Positions 26,816-38,731 are shown, numbered from the stretch's first letter. The stretch is DNA of 64,000 nucleotides from Lactobacillus sp. ESL0677 (GCF_029392875.1 NZ_CP113946.1:1550001-1614000); one strand, 5' to 3'. A program made the numbers and translations. The notes: generated by a model from the letters alone, not told the origin.

Positions 26816-27661
26816 TCACTCCTTTAAATTTTTTTCAATTCCTTGAACCAGCATTTCAGCTGTTAATGGTGGAGTTGAAAATTCAAATCCCGTTAATTTA
26901 GAAGCAAATAACGATGCCTGCGGTTCATCAAGATAATGCTGTTGCAGCCAAGAGCGATCATTAAAAATTACCTGAGGCTTATCATGCTTAATCATTTGGC
27001 CATGTTCCATTACTAAGACATCATCGGCATAATTTGCCACATCATCCATATTATGGGTTACCAAAATTACTGTATGACCTGCTTTTTGATATTCTGCAAA
27101 CAAGTTCATCATTTGCTTACGAGCATGTGGATCAAGCCCCGCAGCAGGTTCATCAAGACACAAAATTTCCGGTTCATAAGCTAAGACACCTGCAATAGCT
27201 ACCCTTCGCATTTGTCCACCAGAAAGCTCAAACGGTGACTTATTCGCAATACTTTCTGGTAAACCAACCTTTTTTAGCCAATTATGAGCAACTTTTTTTG
27301 CCTCTTCTTCACTATAACCAAAATTCTTTGGACCAAAAGCAACATCATTTAATACTGTACTTTCAAAAAGCTGCGCTTCAGGAAACTGGAAAACCAAACT
27401 GACATGGCGACGTAACTGCTTTAAATTTTTATTTGAGGTTTCCGGGGTAATCGTTGTACCAGCAATCTCAACTTGACCACTAGATGGTTTTAATAACGCG
27501 TTGAAATGCTGCATTAAAGTCGATTTACCACTACCAGTATGACCAATAATTGCTGTAAAACTACCATCTTGAAGTTCAAAGTTCACATTATCCAGACCCT
27601 TTTTTTCAAGTGGTGAATCTGGTGCATAAATATAACTCACTTGTTTGAATTTAATTGACAT
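26816..27661 (-). CDS. ecfA2: ECF transporter ATPase EcfA2
   Basis: 281 aa. Second ATPase of the ECF module. Walker [11 protein letters not shown]-loop [11 protein letters not shown], signature LSGGQMRR, Walker [14 protein letters not shown] and switch His in LVTHNMD are all intact. The start lies inside the 3' end of ecfA1 (25-bp overlap), supporting coupled synthesis of the two ATPases. Confidence 0.95.
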   Translation of the reverse strand: MSIKFKQVSYIYAPDSPLEKKGLDNVNFELQDGSFTAIIGHTGSGKSTLMQHFNALLKPSSGQVEIAGTTITPETSNKNLKQLRRHVSLVFQFPEAQLFESTVLNDVAFGPKNFGYSEEEAKKVAHNWLKKVGLPESIANKSPFELSGGQMRRVAIAGVLAYEPEILCLDEPAAGLDPHARKQMMNLFAEYQKAGHTVILVTHNMDDVANYADDVLVMEHGQMIKHDKPQVIFNDRSWLQQHYLDEPQASLFASKLTGFEFSTPPLTAEMLVQGIEKNLKE

Positions 27662-28488
27662 AAAAAATTAATCAACTCTTTTTCTGAATTTACAGTTTTA
27701 GGAAAATTAATATTCCGTTCCAAAAGCATATCTTTAACTTGCTCAAAAAATGGTACATCTAACCCTAATCTTTTAAGAAGTGTGGTTTGACTAAAAATTT
27801 TGCTGCTGGAACCTTGATCAATTAGTTTTCCATCATTCATAACAATTACTTGGTCAGCTAAACTAGCCTCATCAATATCATGCGTAATTGATATAACGGT
27901 TAAATCATATTCCTTTTTCATTTGGTGGACAATTTGCAAAATTTTATTACGACCTTCAGGATCAAGCATTGAAGTTGCTTCATCCAAAATGATAATTTTC
28001 GGTTTAATTGCAATAATACCAGCAATTGCCACACGCTGCTTTTGACCACCTGAAAGACTAGATGGCTCAGAGTTAGTATAATCAGCCATCCCCACCGCAT
28101 TAATTGCCTCAGGAACAATTTTTAGCATTTCTTCACGAGGTACACCACGATTTTCAAGTCCAAAAGCTACATCATCTGCAACTGTCGCACCTACAAATTG
28201 ATTATCAGGATTTTGAAAAACAATACCAACTTTATTTCGAATATCCCATACACTATTGTTATTAAGCTCGACGCCATCAACCTCAATACTAGCTTCTTCA
28301 GGATTATCAGGAACAAGCAAACCATTAATTAAACGGATAATCGTTGATTTACCACTACCATTATGACCAATAATTGCTGTCCATGTTCCTCTTTTAATAT
28401 TAAAACCAATATTATCAATAGCTGGCTGCTTTGTATCTGGATATGTGAAAGTTACATCTTTGATTTTTATAATATTCTCTGTTGCCAT
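27637..28488 (-). CDS. ecfA1: ECF transporter ATPase EcfA1
   Basis: 283 aa. First ATPase of the ECF module, binding EcfT and EcfA2. Motifs: Walker [24 protein letters not shown], signature LSGGQKQR, Walker [14 protein letters not shown], switch SITHDID. I use the ATG at 28488, which has GGAGA upstream and gives the usual [11 protein letters not shown] start; an in-frame ATG at 28551 would add a hydrophobic stretch not found in the family. Confidence 0.95.
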   Translation of the reverse strand: MATENIIKIKDVTFTYPDTKQPAIDNIGFNIKRGTWTAIIGHNGSGKSTIIRLINGLLVPDNPEEASIEVDGVELNNNSVWDIRNKVGIVFQNPDNQFVGATVADDVAFGLENRGVPREEMLKIVPEAINAVGMADYTNSEPSSLSGGQKQRVAIAGIIAIKPKIIILDEATSMLDPEGRNKILQIVHQMKKEYDLTVISITHDIDEASLADQVIVMNDGKLIDQGSSSKIFSQTTLLKRLGLDVPFFEQVKDMLLERNINFPKTVNSEKELINFLCQLNSNK

Positions 28489-28665
28489 TTTTTCTCCATA
28501 TAAAAAGCCTAACATGATTATACCAAAAAAAAGGCAAAAAAAATCACCCATGAAGAGGGATAATTTACATTATCTAAGCTAGACTAAACTTTCGTCATCA
28601 TCTTGACGCTTATTCTCACTTTCATGGATAATTCTTAATAGCTATTAAGTTTTGATTATCTTAAA

Positions 28666-29049
28666 TTAAACCAATTCAAGGATAACCATTGGAGCGCCGT
28701 CACCTTTACGAGCTTTGGCTAACTTCATAATTCTGGTGTAACCACCATTACGATCTTTGTAACGAGGTGCAATATCACTAAAAAGTTTTTGCAATGCTGA
28801 TTTAACAACAACTGCATCTTTTTCTTCATGGATATCTGCAAATTCATCACGTACAAAAGCAGCAGCCTTTCTTCTAGCAGCTAAATCGCCACGCTTACCT
28901 AAAGTAATCATCTTTTCGGCAGTTTTGCGAATTTCTTTTGCACGGGTTTCAGTAGTAACAATGCGTTCTTTAATGAACAATTGAGTTGTCATTTCGCGCA
29001 GCATTGCTTTTCTATGTGCGCTATCCCAACCTAATTTACGGTATGGCAT
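28666..29049 (-). CDS. rplQ: Ribosomal protein bL17
   Basis: 127 aa. Large-subunit protein at the exit-tunnel side. Begins [18 protein letters not shown], the diagnostic start. Last gene of the alpha operon (rpsM-rpsK-rpoA-rplQ), 20 bp after rpoA. Confidence 0.97.
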   Translation of the reverse strand: MPYRKLGWDSAHRKAMLREMTTQLFIKERIVTTETRAKEIRKTAEKMITLGKRGDLAARRKAAAFVRDEFADIHEEKDAVVVKSALQKLFSDIAPRYKDRNGGYTRIMKLAKARKGDGAPMVILELV

Positions 29050-29069
29050 CAGTTTACCTCCTTTATTTT

Positions 29070-30008
29070 TTAATCTTCTTGACGAAGTGAAAGTCCCAAG
29101 TCAGCTAATTTGTTTTTAACTTCTTCCAATGATTTCCGTCCCAAATTACGTACACGCATCATATCTGCTTCAGTCTTATCTGTTAACTCTTGCAGAGTAT
29201 TGATACCAGCACGCTTCAGACAATTATATGAACGTACAGAAAGATCAAGCTCTTCGATTGTCATCTCAAGTTTTTTCTCTGCAGTATCATCTTCTTTTTC
29301 GATCATAACATCGTCAAATTTGGTATTTGCATCAGCAGTTTCGAACACTTTAAAGTGCGCTACTAAAATCTTAGCAGCAAAACTAAGGGCGTCATTAGGC
29401 TTGATTGAACCATCAGTCCAAATCTCTAAAGTGAGCTTGTCAAAATCATCTCTTTTACCAACTCGAGTTGATTCAACCTGGTAATTAACTTTTTTAATTG
29501 GTGAAAAAAGAGAATCGACAGGAATAACACCAATTGGCATATCTTCACTCTTGTTGTCACTTGCTGCAACATAACCGCGACCGTTCTTGACAGCAATTTG
29601 CATGTGCAAGTGACCACCGTCAGCAATGGTACAAATATATTGATCAGGATTTAAAATTTGAACATCAGCGTCAACTTTGAGGTCATCAGCAGTTATAGTA
29701 GCTGGACCTTCAACATCCAATTCAATTAATTTTTGCTCATCAGAAAATGATTTTAACTCAAGCTTTTTCAAGTTAAGAATCATTTTTACTACATCTTCTC
29801 TAACACCAGGAACTGTTGAGAATTCATGTAAGACACCATCAATTTGAACATAAACAAGTCCTGTACCTGGAATAGATGTCAGTAAAACTCTACGTAATGA
29901 ATTACCTAAAGTAGTACCAAAGCCTCGTTCAAGTGGTTCAATAACAAATTTACCGTAAGACTTCTCTTGGTCAACAACGGTAATATTTGGTTTTTCAAAT
30001 TCAATCAT
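29070..30008 (-). CDS. rpoA: RNA polymerase alpha subunit
   Basis: 312 aa. Dimerising platform for polymerase assembly and, through its C-terminal domain, contact with UP elements and activators. N-terminal domain spans about 1-230 ([16 protein letters not shown]); the acidic linker follows, then the C-terminal domain ([19 protein letters not shown]...). I start at the ATG at 30008 (MIEFEKPNI), the family's usual start, not at an upstream codon at 30032. Confidence 0.97.
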   Translation of the reverse strand: MIEFEKPNITVVDQEKSYGKFVIEPLERGFGTTLGNSLRRVLLTSIPGTGLVYVQIDGVLHEFSTVPGVREDVVKMILNLKKLELKSFSDEQKLIELDVEGPATITADDLKVDADVQILNPDQYICTIADGGHLHMQIAVKNGRGYVAASDNKSEDMPIGVIPVDSLFSPIKKVNYQVESTRVGKRDDFDKLTLEIWTDGSIKPNDALSFAAKILVAHFKVFETADANTKFDDVMIEKEDDTAEKKLEMTIEELDLSVRSYNCLKRAGINTLQELTDKTEADMMRVRNLGRKSLEEVKNKLADLGLSLRQED

Positions 30009-30053
30009 TACTAGGCCCCTTTCAAAACGCAACGTCCTTCATTAAGAAAAAAA

Positions 30054-30437
30054 TTATACACGACGACGTTTTGGTGGTCTAGAACCATTGTGGGGAACTG
30101 GAGTGACATCACGAATTGCAGTAATTTCAAGACCAGTAGCTTGTAATGATCTAATTGCTGATTCACGACCAGAACCAGGACCTTTGACAGAAACTTCTAC
30201 ATGTTTCATACCTTGATCCATTGCACTCTTAGCTGCTGCTTCAGCTGCCATTTGAGCTGCAAACGGAGTAGACTTACGGCTACCCTTAAAGCCCAATGCA
30301 CCGGCTGAAGACCAAGCAACTGCATTACCTTGAACGTCAGTAATCATGACTAAAGTATTATTAAACGTAGAATGAATATGGGCAACGCCTTTTTCAACGT
30401 GCTTCTTCACACGACGCTTACGTGCTGTTTTAGGCAT
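30054..30437 (-). CDS. rpsK: Ribosomal protein uS11
   Basis: 127 aa. Platform protein near the mRNA exit. [18 protein letters not shown] and the C-terminal [13 protein letters not shown] are diagnostic. The ATG at 30437 follows AAGGAGG; an in-frame TTG just upstream is not used. Confidence 0.97.
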   Translation of the reverse strand: MPKTARKRRVKKHVEKGVAHIHSTFNNTLVMITDVQGNAVAWSSAGALGFKGSRKSTPFAAQMAAEAAAKSAMDQGMKHVEVSVKGPGSGRESAIRSLQATGLEITAIRDVTPVPHNGSRPPKRRRV

Positions 30438-30458
30438 CAATAAACCTCCTTATAAATT

Positions 30459-30809
30459 TTATTTATTCTTCTTACTACCCTTACGAGTACGGGCATTATT
30501 CTTGGTATTTTGACCACGAACTGGAAGTCCACGGCGGTGACGCATACCACGGTAAGAACCGATATCAATTAACCGTTTGATATTCATGCTAACTTGTCTA
30601 CGCAAGTCACCTTCAACACGGTATTTATCAACTTCTGCGCGAAGCTTTTCTTGATCGTCTGGAGTCAAATCTTTTGAACGTATGTCTTCAGAAACGCCAG
30701 CATCCGCACAAATTTTTTGAGCTGTAGGCTCACCAATACCATAAATATATGTTAAAGCAACAACTATTCTCTTATCTCTTGGTAAGTCAACACCAGCAAT
30801 ACGTGCCAT
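30459..30809 (-). CDS. rpsM: Ribosomal protein uS13
   Basis: 116 aa. Head protein contacting the P-site tRNA and the large subunit. Start [16 protein letters not shown] with AGGAGG 7 bases upstream; the C-terminal basic tail [15 protein letters not shown] is the tRNA-contacting part. Confidence 0.97.
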   Translation of the reverse strand: MARIAGVDLPRDKRIVVALTYIYGIGEPTAQKICADAGVSEDIRSKDLTPDDQEKLRAEVDKYRVEGDLRRQVSMNIKRLIDIGSYRGMRHRRGLPVRGQNTKNNARTRKGSKKNK

Positions 30810-30832
30810 AAATTGCACCTCCTATTTTATTT

Positions 30833-30949
30833 TTAACCTTGACGTTGCTTGTGCTTAGGATTTGCAGAACAAATAACCATCACACGGCCATGTCTTTTAA
30901 TAATTTTACAATGTTCACACATTGGTTTAACAGATGGTCTAACCTTCAT
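30833..30949 (-). CDS. rpmJ: Ribosomal protein bL36
   Basis: 38 aa, a short gene between infA and rpsM. The product starts [15 protein letters not shown] and ends KHKQRQG. Its zinc-binding residues C11, C14, C27 and H33 are all present, so this is the C+ form. Confidence 0.95.
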
Positions 30950-30963
30950 GTTTACCCCCGTTA

Positions 30964-31185
30964 TTACTTTATAAATCGATACGTAATTCTACCTTTTGTT
31001 AAATCGTAAGGAGAAAGTTCCACAGTAACACGGTCGCCGGGCAAAATACGAATGTAGTGCATTCTAATCTTGCCGGAAACATGTGCTAAAATCACAGCTC
31101 CATTTTCCAATTCAACTTTAAACATAGCATTAGGCAAAGTATCCACAACTTTACCTTTTACTTCAATGACATCATCTTTTGCCAA
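30964..31185 (-). CDS. infA: Translation initiation factor IF-1
   Basis: 73 aa. OB-fold protein that binds the A site of the 30S subunit during initiation. [13 protein letters not shown] and [15 protein letters not shown] are diagnostic. Sits between adk and rpmJ in the usual Firmicutes order. Confidence 0.97.
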
Positions 31186-31256
31186 AGTCGTTCCTCCGCA
31201 ATTAAACAGTCATACTTTGAAATTATAACACGGAACAGCAAATAAACAAGTTATTG

Positions 31257-31907
31257 CTATTTACTTAGTACCACATCAACACTTTCAAAAACTTTCTCAG
31301 GAGTTTGTTCACCATCAATAACAGTCAACAAATCTTTCTTTTGGTAAAAGTCTTTCAAAGGTGCATTCATCTTTTCGTTAACTTCTAAACGATTCTTGAC
31401 CACTTCAGGCTTGTCATCTTCACGTTGATAAAAGTCATGACTACCACAACGATCACAAATACCTTTTTCTTTAGGCATCTTAGTAATCTTATTGTACGTA
31501 GCACCACAACTTTTACACATAAAGCGAGCTGACAAGCGATCGATTAAAGTTTGTTCTTTAACTTCAAGCGAAATTACACTAGTCAAAGGTTTATTAAGAC
31601 GTTTAGTGATACCTTCTAACAATTCTGCTTGAACAGTTGTCCTTGGAAAGCCATCTAAAATATAGCCCTCTTTAATATCAGGTTGAGCTAATCGTTCTTC
31701 AACTAATTTAGCAGTAACTTCATCGGGTACCAAATTGCCCTTGTCGATATAACTTTTGGCTTCAAGACCAACTTTGGTTTCATTAGCCATTGCTTCCCTA
31801 AACATATCCCCAGTTGAAATATGAGTTAGGTGATATTTATCAACAATTTGCTCAGACACTGTACCTTTGCCAGCACCAGGCAAACCTAAAAGAATTAAGT
31901 TAATCAT
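31257..31907 (-). CDS. adk: Adenylate kinase (zinc-lid form)
   Basis: 216 aa. Interconverts AMP, ADP and ATP. P-loop GLPGAGKGT at 8-16, and a structural zinc site in the lid formed by C131, C134, C151 and C154, as in Gram-positive enzymes. Lies 11 bp after secY. Confidence 0.97.
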   Translation of the reverse strand: MINLILLGLPGAGKGTVSEQIVDKYHLTHISTGDMFREAMANETKVGLEAKSYIDKGNLVPDEVTAKLVEERLAQPDIKEGYILDGFPRTTVQAELLEGITKRLNKPLTSVISLEVKEQTLIDRLSARFMCKSCGATYNKITKMPKEKGICDRCGSHDFYQREDDKPEVVKNRLEVNEKMNAPLKDFYQKKDLLTVIDGEQTPEKVFESVDVVLSK

Positions 31908-31918
31908 TTATCTATTTC

Positions 31919-33214
31919 CTATCTGATGAATCCTACATATTCACGCTTCATTAACAAACCATTAATCTGACGTGATAATTCAAGGACAACCCCAATAACA
32001 ATTAAAAGACTTGTTCCGCCTAACCCAATTGAACTTGGTAAATCCCAAAAATTAGTAGCAAGCTGTGGCAGTAAAGCAACTAAACCTAAGAAAACAGATC
32101 CCACAGTTGATAATCTAATTAACAACTTCGAAACGTAATCTTGTGTATCCTTTCCTGGCCACACACTGGGAATATAAGCACCTTGCTTTTGCAAATTCTT
32201 TGAAAGCTTCTCAGGATTAACCTGAACAAAAGCATAGAAGAAAGTAAACAAAATAATCAAAAGTGTATAAATTATAACTCCTGGTGTAGTCTGCATACTA
32301 AACACGCTGGTCATTATCTTGTACCATTGTTGATCGCCTTGGGACTTTTGAAAGACCATTAAAATAGTTGCTGGTGTGATAATAAACGAACTTGCGAAAA
32401 TTACCGGAATAACACCTGAAACATTAACTTTTAATGGCAAAAAGCTTTCTGAGCCACTTACAGTTGCTCTCTTTGTATATTGAATTGGAATCCGACGATC
32501 CGCCTGTTCAACCCACGTAACTAATTGTGTTACGACGAGAATTGCAATGATAATCGCGATGAAGAACACAATCCCTTGAATTCGATCACTCGCATTATTA
32601 TTAATAATATCTTCCTTAAAAATCTGATATAGACCTCGTGGAAGACGAGCAATAATACCAGCAAAGATAATTACAGAAACACCATTACCGAGTCCTTTAT
32701 CAGTGATTTCATCACCAAGCCAAGTCAATAACATTGTTCCAGCTGTCATAATAACAGCAATTTCAACATAGGTCTGCCACGATTGTGACTTTACAAGTCC
32801 CATTTGTGTTAAAGCGTTAAACCCAAGTGTAATACCGATACTTTGAACAAAAGCAACTGCTAATGACAACCATCTAGTAACTTGATTAGTTTTACGCCGA
32901 CCTACTTCACCCTGTTTTCCCCATTCTACTAATGTAGGAACAATATCCATCTGCAACAACTGAATAACAATTTGCGCAGTAATATAAGGAGAAACACCCA
33001 GTGAAAAAATCGAATAATTATCCAACCCACCACCAGAAACAGTATCTAGCATGGGAACTAAACCAGTTTGTGCTACTTGAGTGATCGCTTTTGCATTTAC
33101 ACCCGGAACTGTAATATTAGCTCCTATGCGATACAACAGGAGAATAAAGAGCGTAAAATAAATTTTATTTCGAATTTCTTTATCCTTAAAAGCGTTCTTC
33201 AAGGTCGAAAACAT
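31919..33214 (-). CDS. secY: Protein translocase subunit SecY
   Basis: 431 aa. Central channel of the Sec translocon with ten membrane helices. The plug/early region GANITVPGVN and the cytosolic C-terminal end MKREYVGFIR are recognisable. Its ATG overlaps the rplO stop (TAATG). Confidence 0.97.
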   Translation of the reverse strand: MFSTLKNAFKDKEIRNKIYFTLFILLLYRIGANITVPGVNAKAITQVAQTGLVPMLDTVSGGGLDNYSIFSLGVSPYITAQIVIQLLQMDIVPTLVEWGKQGEVGRRKTNQVTRWLSLAVAFVQSIGITLGFNALTQMGLVKSQSWQTYVEIAVIMTAGTMLLTWLGDEITDKGLGNGVSVIIFAGIIARLPRGLYQIFKEDIINNNASDRIQGIVFFIAIIIAILVVTQLVTWVEQADRRIPIQYTKRATVSGSESFLPLKVNVSGVIPVIFASSFIITPATILMVFQKSQGDQQWYKIMTSVFSMQTTPGVIIYTLLIILFTFFYAFVQVNPEKLSKNLQKQGAYIPSVWPGKDTQDYVSKLLIRLSTVGSVFLGLVALLPQLATNFWDLPSSIGLGGTSLLIVIGVVLELSRQINGLLMKREYVGFIR

Positions 33215-33654
33215 TAGATCACCTCAACAGATCCGCCAGCAGCCTCAACTGCTTTCTTAGCAGCGGCAGAAACTTTGTTAACCTTTACGTTTAATTTGAC
33301 TTTTAATTCGCCTTTAGCAAGTAATTTAACGCCTGATAATTCTTTCTTTACCAAACCGTTTTCTTTCAAACTAGCGACAGTTACTTCACTATTATCTTCG
33401 AATTTATTCAAGTCGTCTAAATTAATAATTGCATATTCTTTACGGTTAACGTTCTTAAATCCACGCTTAGGCATAGTTCTGAATAATGGCATTTGTCCAC
33501 CTTCAAAACCTAAACGAGTATGGCCGCCTTGACGGGATAATTGACCCTTTTGTCCACGACCAGAAGTCTTACCGAAACCACTTGAAGTACCACGTCCAAC
33601 ACGTTTTTTAGTTGAGCGTGAACCAGCAGAGGCATGTAATTCATTAAGCTTCAT
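33214..33654 (-). CDS. rplO: Ribosomal protein uL15
   Basis: 146 aa. Early-assembling large-subunit protein. The Gly-rich N-terminal extension ([20 protein letters not shown]) and [17 protein letters not shown] are diagnostic. Overlaps secY by one base. Confidence 0.97.
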   Translation of the reverse strand: MKLNELHASAGSRSTKKRVGRGTSSGFGKTSGRGQKGQLSRQGGHTRLGFEGGQMPLFRTMPKRGFKNVNRKEYAIINLDDLNKFEDNSEVTVASLKENGLVKKELSGVKLLAKGELKVKLNVKVNKVSAAAKKAVEAAGGSVEVI

Positions 33655-33676
33655 TAATTTGGCACCTCCTCAATAA

Positions 33677-33862
33677 TTATTTATTAACTTCTTCAACAGA
33701 AATTAAGTGGGCAATTTTCATTAATGCACCACGAGTAGCAGCGTTGTCTGGTAGAACAACAGTACTGCTGATTCTACCTAAGCCAAGAGCCTTAACAACT
33801 TTCTTTTGGTTAGGTAGACGGTGCGCAACACTTCTAATTAAAGTAACTTTTAATTCAGTCAT
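33677..33862 (-). CDS. rpmD: Ribosomal protein uL30
   Basis: 61 aa. Small large-subunit protein; [23 protein letters not shown] is characteristic and the length is normal for Firmicutes. Between rpsE and rplO. Confidence 0.96.
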   Translation of the reverse strand: MTELKVTLIRSVAHRLPNQKKVVKALGLGRISSTVVLPDNAATRGALMKIAHLISVEEVNK

Positions 33863-33873
33863 TTATAGTCTCC

Positions 33874-34380
33874 CTAATCTAAATCTGCGTGGCGAAGCTT
33901 TTCAACTTCTTCACTTGTTCTAAGCTTTTTCAAGCCATCAATCGCTGCACGAACAACGTTGATTGGTGTGTTTGAACCAAGTGACTTAGAAGTAACATCA
34001 GCAATACCAGCCATATCCATAACGATACGAACAGCACCACCGGCAGCAATACCTGAACCAGCTGGAGCAGGCTTGAATAAAATACTACCTGAACCATAGT
34101 GACCAATTACTTCATGAGGAATGGTAGTACCAACCTTAGGAACATTGATCATGTTCTTCTTACCAGCTTCAACGGCCTTACGGATTGCTTCTGGAACTTC
34201 TTGAGCTTTACCAGTACCAAAGCCTACACGACCTTTTTTGTCGCCAACAACTACTAGGGCAGCAAATCTCATGCGTTGACCACCCTTGACAACCTTGGTG
34301 ACACGATTAATTGCTACTAACTGATCTTCAATGTCGTCCTTATTTCTACGATTATTACGAGAATCGTTGCGGTTTGCCAT
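33874..34380 (-). CDS. rpsE: Ribosomal protein uS5
   Basis: 168 aa. Decoding-fidelity protein near the mRNA entry. [23 protein letters not shown] and [16 protein letters not shown] are diagnostic. 16 bp after rplR. Confidence 0.97.
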   Translation of the reverse strand: MANRNDSRNNRRNKDDIEDQLVAINRVTKVVKGGQRMRFAALVVVGDKKGRVGFGTGKAQEVPEAIRKAVEAGKKNMINVPKVGTTIPHEVIGHYGSGSILFKPAPAGSGIAAGGAVRIVMDMAGIADVTSKSLGSNTPINVVRAAIDGLKKLRTSEEVEKLRHADLD

Positions 34381-34396
34381 GTATTATTCTCCTTCC

Positions 34397-34753
34397 CTAG
34401 AAATCTAATCCGTTTTCACGAGCGGCATCTGCCAAAGCTGAAATACGGCCGTGGTATAAGTAACCACTTCTATCAAACACAATGTTTGAAATGTTCTTAG
34501 CTTTAGCTGCTTCGGCAATAGCTTTACCAACAGCTTGAGCTTGTTCTACCTTAGTTGAACCTTTAATAGATTCATCCAAAGTTGAGGCACTTGCTAGCGT
34601 GACACCCTCTACATCATCAATTAATTGAGCGTAGATGTTCTTGTTTGAACGGAAAACACTTAAGCGTGGGCGCTCAGCAGTACCAGAGATCTTGCTACGA
34701 ATACGTTTATGACGCTTTAAGCGCAATTTGTTTTTGTCTGGTTTTGAAATCAC
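34397..34753 (-). CDS. rplR: Ribosomal protein uL18
   Basis: 118 aa. 5S-rRNA-binding protein. [20 protein letters not shown] and [22 protein letters not shown] are diagnostic. Basic N-terminus as usual. Confidence 0.97.
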   Translation of the reverse strand: MISKPDKNKLRLKRHKRIRSKISGTAERPRLSVFRSNKNIYAQLIDDVEGVTLASASTLDESIKGSTKVEQAQAVGKAIAEAAKAKNISNIVFDRSGYLYHGRISALADAARENGLDF

Positions 34754-34776
34754 AATTTCACCTCAAAATTTATTTA

Positions 34777-35307
34777 TTATTTACCTGTCTTACCTTCCTT
34801 ACGACGTACATATTCGTCAACATAACGAATACCTTTACCTTTGTAAGGTTCTGGTGGACGTACATCGCGAATTTCAGCAGCAAATTGTCCAACATTTTGC
34901 TTAGAAATTCCTTCTACTTCAATATCAGTGTTTGAAGTAGCGTTTACGGAAACACCTTCAGGTGCAGTCATTACAACTGGGTGAGAGTAGCCAACATTCA
35001 AAGTTAACTTGTTGCCTTGTGTAGTAGCACGGTAACCAACACCGATTAACTTCAAAGTCTTCTTGTAGCCGTTAACTACACCTTCAACCATTGATGCTAA
35101 ATTAGCTCTTTCAGTACCATGAAGTGCTTTATCATTTTCACTTGAACGTGAAAAATTGATCTTGCCATCTTCTTGCTTAAAAGTAATTTTAGGATCGAAG
35201 TATCTAGTTAATTCACCCTTTGGGCCCTTAACAGTAATATTGTCACCTTCCTTGGTAACAGTGACACTGTCTGGGACTTCAATTGTTTTTAAACCTATAC
35301 GGCTCAT
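34777..35307 (-). CDS. rplF: Ribosomal protein uL6
   Basis: 176 aa with two repeated beta domains. [12 protein letters not shown] at the start and [19 protein letters not shown] near the end are diagnostic. Sits near the factor-binding site of the 50S subunit. Confidence 0.97.
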   Translation of the reverse strand: MSRIGLKTIEVPDSVTVTKEGDNITVKGPKGELTRYFDPKITFKQEDGKINFSRSSENDKALHGTERANLASMVEGVVNGYKKTLKLIGVGYRATTQGNKLTLNVGYSHPVVMTAPEGVSVNATSNTDIEVEGISKQNVGQFAAEIRDVRPPEPYKGKGIRYVDEYVRRKEGKTGK

Positions 35308-35331
35308 TGATTGTTCTCCTTTCTGTCAGAA

Positions 35332-35730
35332 TTACCAAACGTAAGCAATAACTTCGCCGCCAACGCCTTTTTGTCTAGCTTCTTTATCGGTAATTACACC
35401 AGCAGAAGTAGAAACGATGGCAATACCTAAGCCGTTAAGAACTTTAGGTAAGTTTTCAGCACTAACGTAATTTCTAAGACCTGGCTTAGAAATCCGTTTT
35501 AAGCCTGAAATGACACGTTCTCCGTTTGGACCGTATTTCAAGAAAACCTTGATAACACCTTGTTTATTGTCATCAGTAACTTCGTAATCACGGATGAAAC
35601 CTTCGCGTTTCAAAATTTCTGAAATAGATTTTTTAATATTTGATGCAGGAATTTCAACTGAACTATGCTTTGCCATGTTGGCATTTCTAATTCTAGTCAA
35701 GTAATCTGCGATCGGATCTGTCATGACCAT
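35332..35730 (-). CDS. rpsH: Ribosomal protein uS8
   Basis: 132 aa. 16S-rRNA-binding protein of the body. Start [16 protein letters not shown]; the first ATG (35730) is 9 bases from AGGAGG and is preferred over the second at 35724. [26 protein letters not shown] is the usual C-terminus, ending in Trp. Confidence 0.96.
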   Translation of the reverse strand: MVMTDPIADYLTRIRNANMAKHSSVEIPASNIKKSISEILKREGFIRDYEVTDDNKQGVIKVFLKYGPNGERVISGLKRISKPGLRNYVSAENLPKVLNGLGIAIVSTSAGVITDKEARQKGVGGEVIAYVW

Positions 35731-35752
35731 TTATGCTATCCTCCTAACCGTA

Positions 35753-35938
35753 TTACCAACTAGCCTTTTTAAGACCTGGGATTTGACCTTTGTGAGCTAA
35801 ATCCTTCAAGCAAATACGGCATAAGCCAAATTTACGGTAAACTGAGTGTGGACGACCACATCTCTCACAACGTGTATATTCACGTGAAGAAAACTTAGCA
35901 GGACGATGATTTCTAATTTTTTGTGATGTTTTAGCCAT
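35753..35938 (-). CDS. rpsZ: Ribosomal protein uS14, zinc-binding type
   Basis: 61 aa, the short form. Two CxxC pairs (C24/C27 and C40/C43) bind zinc, so this is the C+ version; a zinc-independent long paralogue, if present, is not in this window. Confidence 0.95.
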   Translation of the reverse strand: MAKTSQKIRNHRPAKFSSREYTRCERCGRPHSVYRKFGLCRICLKDLAHKGQIPGLKKASW

Positions 35939-35950
35939 TAATGTCCTCCA

Positions 35951-36493
35951 TTATTTTGCAAACGGCATACCAAATTGACCTAAAAGCTCACGAGCCTCTT
36001 CGTCAGTATTGGCAGTAGTAACGATAACAACATCTAAACCTCTGGTACGGTTAACCTTATCAAAGTCAATTTCTGGGAAAATCAATTGTTCCTTGATACC
36101 TAAAGTGTAGTTACCACGACCATCGAATGAACGACTTGAAACACCGCGGAAGTCACGAACACGTGGAAGTGAAACATTGATTAACTTGTATAAGAAATCA
36201 TACATTCTAGTACCTCTAAGTGTAACCTTAGCACCAATTGACATTCCTTCACGTAAACGGAAGTTAGCAATTGACTTCTTTGCCTTAGTAACTAAAGGCT
36301 TTTGACCAGAAATTAAAGTTAATTCTTCAACTGCTTCGTCTAAGTTCTTAGCGTTGGAAACTGCGTCACCAACACCCATGTTCAAAACGATTTTTTCAAT
36401 TTTTGGTACTTGCATAACAGAATCATATTCAAATTTTTCTTGTAATGCAGGAACAATCTTTTCTTTATATTCTTGAGCTAAATAACTTGCCAT
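35951..36493 (-). CDS. rplE: Ribosomal protein uL5
   Basis: 180 aa. 5S-rRNA-binding protein contacting the P-site t[19 protein letters not shown] and [16 protein letters not shown] are diagnostic. 14 bp after rplX. Confidence 0.97.
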   Translation of the reverse strand: MASYLAQEYKEKIVPALQEKFEYDSVMQVPKIEKIVLNMGVGDAVSNAKNLDEAVEELTLISGQKPLVTKAKKSIANFRLREGMSIGAKVTLRGTRMYDFLYKLINVSLPRVRDFRGVSSRSFDGRGNYTLGIKEQLIFPEIDFDKVNRTRGLDVVIVTTANTDEEARELLGQFGMPFAK

Positions 36494-36507
36494 TTGTGTC
36501 CTCCCTT

Positions 36508-36759
36508 CTACTTATTAGTTTCTTCTTTTTTGCTTTCACCCTTAGCAATAACTTTAACGTTTGATGCATGAATTGAACCTTCTGATTCAACTACGCCACC
36601 GTTTGCATTGCTTTGTGAAGGCTTTTCGTGCTTCTTAATCGTATTAACGCCTTTAACAACCACACGGTTCTTTTTAACGTTAACAGAAAGAACTACACCT
36701 TCTTTGCCCTTATCTTTTCCGGCAATAACTTTTACTTTGTCACCAGTTTTAACAAACAT
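36508..36759 (-). CDS. rplX: Ribosomal protein uL24
   Basis: 83 aa, at the short end for the family (often 100 or more). KOW motif [21 protein letters not shown] at the N-terminus; the C-terminal part is short and acidic/lysine-rich. Nucleates 50S assembly. Confidence 0.95.
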   Translation of the reverse strand: MFVKTGDKVKVIAGKDKGKEGVVLSVNVKKNRVVVKGVNTIKKHEKPSQSNANGGVVESEGSIHASNVKVIAKGESKKEETNK

Positions 36760-36776
36760 CAGTGCACCTCACTTAA

Positions 36777-37145
36777 TTATAAGACTTCAGGAGCAAGAGA
36801 GACGATCTTCATAAAGTCGTGCTCACGTAACTCACGTGCAACAGGCCCAAAGATACGAGTACCACGTGGACTCTTATCTGCATTAATAACTACGCCGGCA
36901 TTTTCATCAAACTTAATGTATGATCCATCTTCACGGCGTGCGCCTGATTTTGTTCTAACAATGACTGCTTTAACAACGTCACCTTTTTTGACAACGCCAC
37001 CTGGTGTTGCTTGTTTAACAGTTGCTACCACGATATCACCAATGTTACCAGTCTTACGTTTTGATCCACCTAAGACTCTAATAACTAAAAGTTCTCTGGC
37101 ACCAGAGTTATCAGCAACTCTCAAACGGGATTCATTTTGAATCAC
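36777..37145 (-). CDS. rplN: Ribosomal protein uL14
   Basis: 122 aa. Intersubunit-bridge protein. Starts [19 protein letters not shown] and ends with the [14 protein letters not shown] signature. Confidence 0.98.
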   Translation of the reverse strand: MIQNESRLRVADNSGARELLVIRVLGGSKRKTGNIGDIVVATVKQATPGGVVKKGDVVKAVIVRTKSGARREDGSYIKFDENAGVVINADKSPRGTRIFGPVARELREHDFMKIVSLAPEVL

Positions 37146-37177
37146 TGTATAATCCTCCCCTCACTAAATCCGCAAAA

Positions 37178-37444
37178 TTAAACAGATTTCTTAACAATTT
37201 CTACTAAACGAAAGCGCTTTGTACGAGATAATGGACGAGTTTCCATGATACGAACAGTATCGCCAACTTTAGCTTCATTATTTTCGTCTTGTGCATAGTA
37301 TTTCTTAGAATATCTAATACGCTTCTTGTAAACAGGGTGGTTCTTGTAGGTATCAACTACAACAGTGATAGTTTTGTCATTCTTATCAGAAACTACACGA
37401 CCTTGGTATACGTGACGATGATTTCTTTCGATTGATTCGCTCAA
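37178..37444 (-). CDS. rpsQ: Ribosomal protein uS17
   Basis: 88 aa. OB-fold 16S-rRNA-binding protein. [19 protein letters not shown] and [24 protein letters not shown] are diagnostic. 18 bp after rpmC. Confidence 0.97.
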   Translation of the reverse strand: MSESIERNHRHVYQGRVVSDKNDKTITVVVDTYKNHPVYKKRIRYSKKYYAQDENNEAKVGDTVRIMETRPLSRTKRFRLVEIVKKSV

Positions 37445-37462
37445 GTTAATAACTCCCTTCCA

Positions 37463-37660
37463 CTAATCTTTCTTCAATGCTTCTTCACTAAGAATTGTTT
37501 TAATTCTAGCGATATTCTTGCGGACTTTACTCAGGCGAGCGGTATTTTCTAATTGACCCGTTGCTTGTTGGAAACGCAAGTTGAAAAGTTCTTCTTTGTA
37601 TTGCTTTTCCTTTTCTAACATTTGATCAGTGGTTAGTGTTCTGATATCCTTAGCCTTCAT
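37463..37660 (-). CDS. rpmC: Ribosomal protein uL29
   Basis: 65 aa helical protein at the exit tunnel that recruits trigger factor and SRP. Start [12 protein letters not shown] at 37660, with AGGTGG 8 bases upstream; it overlaps the end of rplP by 11 bp. Confidence 0.96.
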   Translation of the reverse strand: MKAKDIRTLTTDQMLEKEKQYKEELFNLRFQQATGQLENTARLSKVRKNIARIKTILSEEALKKD

Positions 37661-38060
37661 TAGAATTGCCACCTACTTCCGAACTTTTAGTCACAAACTT
37701 ACATTTAATTGGTAACTTAGTTGAAGCAAGACGCAAAGCTTCACGAGCAGTTGCTTCGTCAACGCCACCAATTTCAAACATAATTTTTTCTCTTTTTACT
37801 ACAGCTACCCAACCAGCTGGTGCACCTTTAGCAGTGTATGACTTTTGTGGGAAAATTCTGATCCAAACTTTACCACCACGCTTCATGTAACGAGTCATCG
37901 CAACACGAGCAGCTTCAATTTGTTGATTAGTTATCCAGTGAGATTCAAGGGCTTCTAAACCATATTCACCAAAGGCAATGGTTTTACCACCTTTAGCAGC
38001 ACCACGCATCTTACCACGGAATTCACGACGGTGTTTTACTCGTTTTGGTACTAAAGGCAT
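37650..38060 (-). CDS. rplP: Ribosomal protein uL16
   Basis: 136 aa. Central 50S protein needed for A-site tRNA placement. [20 protein letters not shown] and [19 protein letters not shown] are diagnostic. Shares one base with the rpsC stop. Confidence 0.97.
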   Translation of the reverse strand: MPLVPKRVKHRREFRGKMRGAAKGGKTIAFGEYGLEALESHWITNQQIEAARVAMTRYMKRGGKVWIRIFPQKSYTAKGAPAGWVAVVKREKIMFEIGGVDEATAREALRLASTKLPIKCKFVTKSSEVGGNSNEG

Positions 38061-38731
38061 TATTTGTTTCCTCCCTTCACAGCTTTTGCGGGCTTCTTGT
38101 TCTTAGTAGGCAAGACTTCACCGCGGTTGATCCAAACTTGAACACCAATTTCACCATAAGTAGTGAAAGCATTTACCCAAGCGTAATCAATATCAGCTCT
38201 TAAAGTTTGTAATGGAACCCGACCTTCTGTATGCCATTCTCTTCTTGCCATGTCGGCACCGTTTAAACGACCAGAGGTTTGTACTCTGATACCTTTAGCG
38301 CCAGCACGCATACTTCTTTGAGTAGCTTGACGGATTGCACGTCTAAAAGCAATACGAGCTTCAAGTTGACTGGCAATACTGTCAGCAACTAATTTAGCAT
38401 CAAGATCTGGTTTCTTAATTTCAACAATGTTGACATGTACTTGTTTCTTAGTCAAAGCATTCAAGTCTCTTCTCAAAGCTTCAACTTCAGAACCACCTTT
38501 ACCAATTACCATACCCGGTTTTGAAGTATTGATGGAAATATTGATTCTGTTAGCTGCACGTTCAATTTCAACAGTAGAAACAGAGGCATCCTTCAACTTC
38601 TTAGAAATGAATTTTCTGATGCGCAGGTCTTCATTTAAGGTTTCTTTATATCCTCTGTCAGCATACCATTTAGATTCCCAATCGCGAATAACGCCAAGAC
38701 GGAAACCATTTGGGTTAATCTTTTGACCCAT
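38060..38731 (-). CDS. rpsC: Ribosomal protein uS3
   Basis: 223 aa with an N-terminal KH domain ([15 protein letters not shown], the GXXG loop). Part of the mRNA-entry helicase site with uS4 and uS5. [25 protein letters not shown] is the usual start. Confidence 0.97.
   Translation of the reverse strand: MGQKINPNGFRLGVIRDWESKWYADRGYKETLNEDLRIRKFISKKLKDASVSTVEIERAANRINISINTSKPGMVIGKGGSEVEALRRDLNALTKKQVHVNIVEIKKPDLDAKLVADSIASQLEARIAFRRAIRQATQRSMRAGAKGIRVQTSGRLNGADMARREWHTEGRVPLQTLRADIDYAWVNAFTTYGEIGVQVWINRGEVLPTKNKKPAKAVKGGNK

Noticed and set aside
28535-28561. Terminator between rplQ and ecfA1
   Set aside because: Only a weak imperfect ATCCC...GGGTGAT stem before a T-run; not convincing enough to list as a feature.
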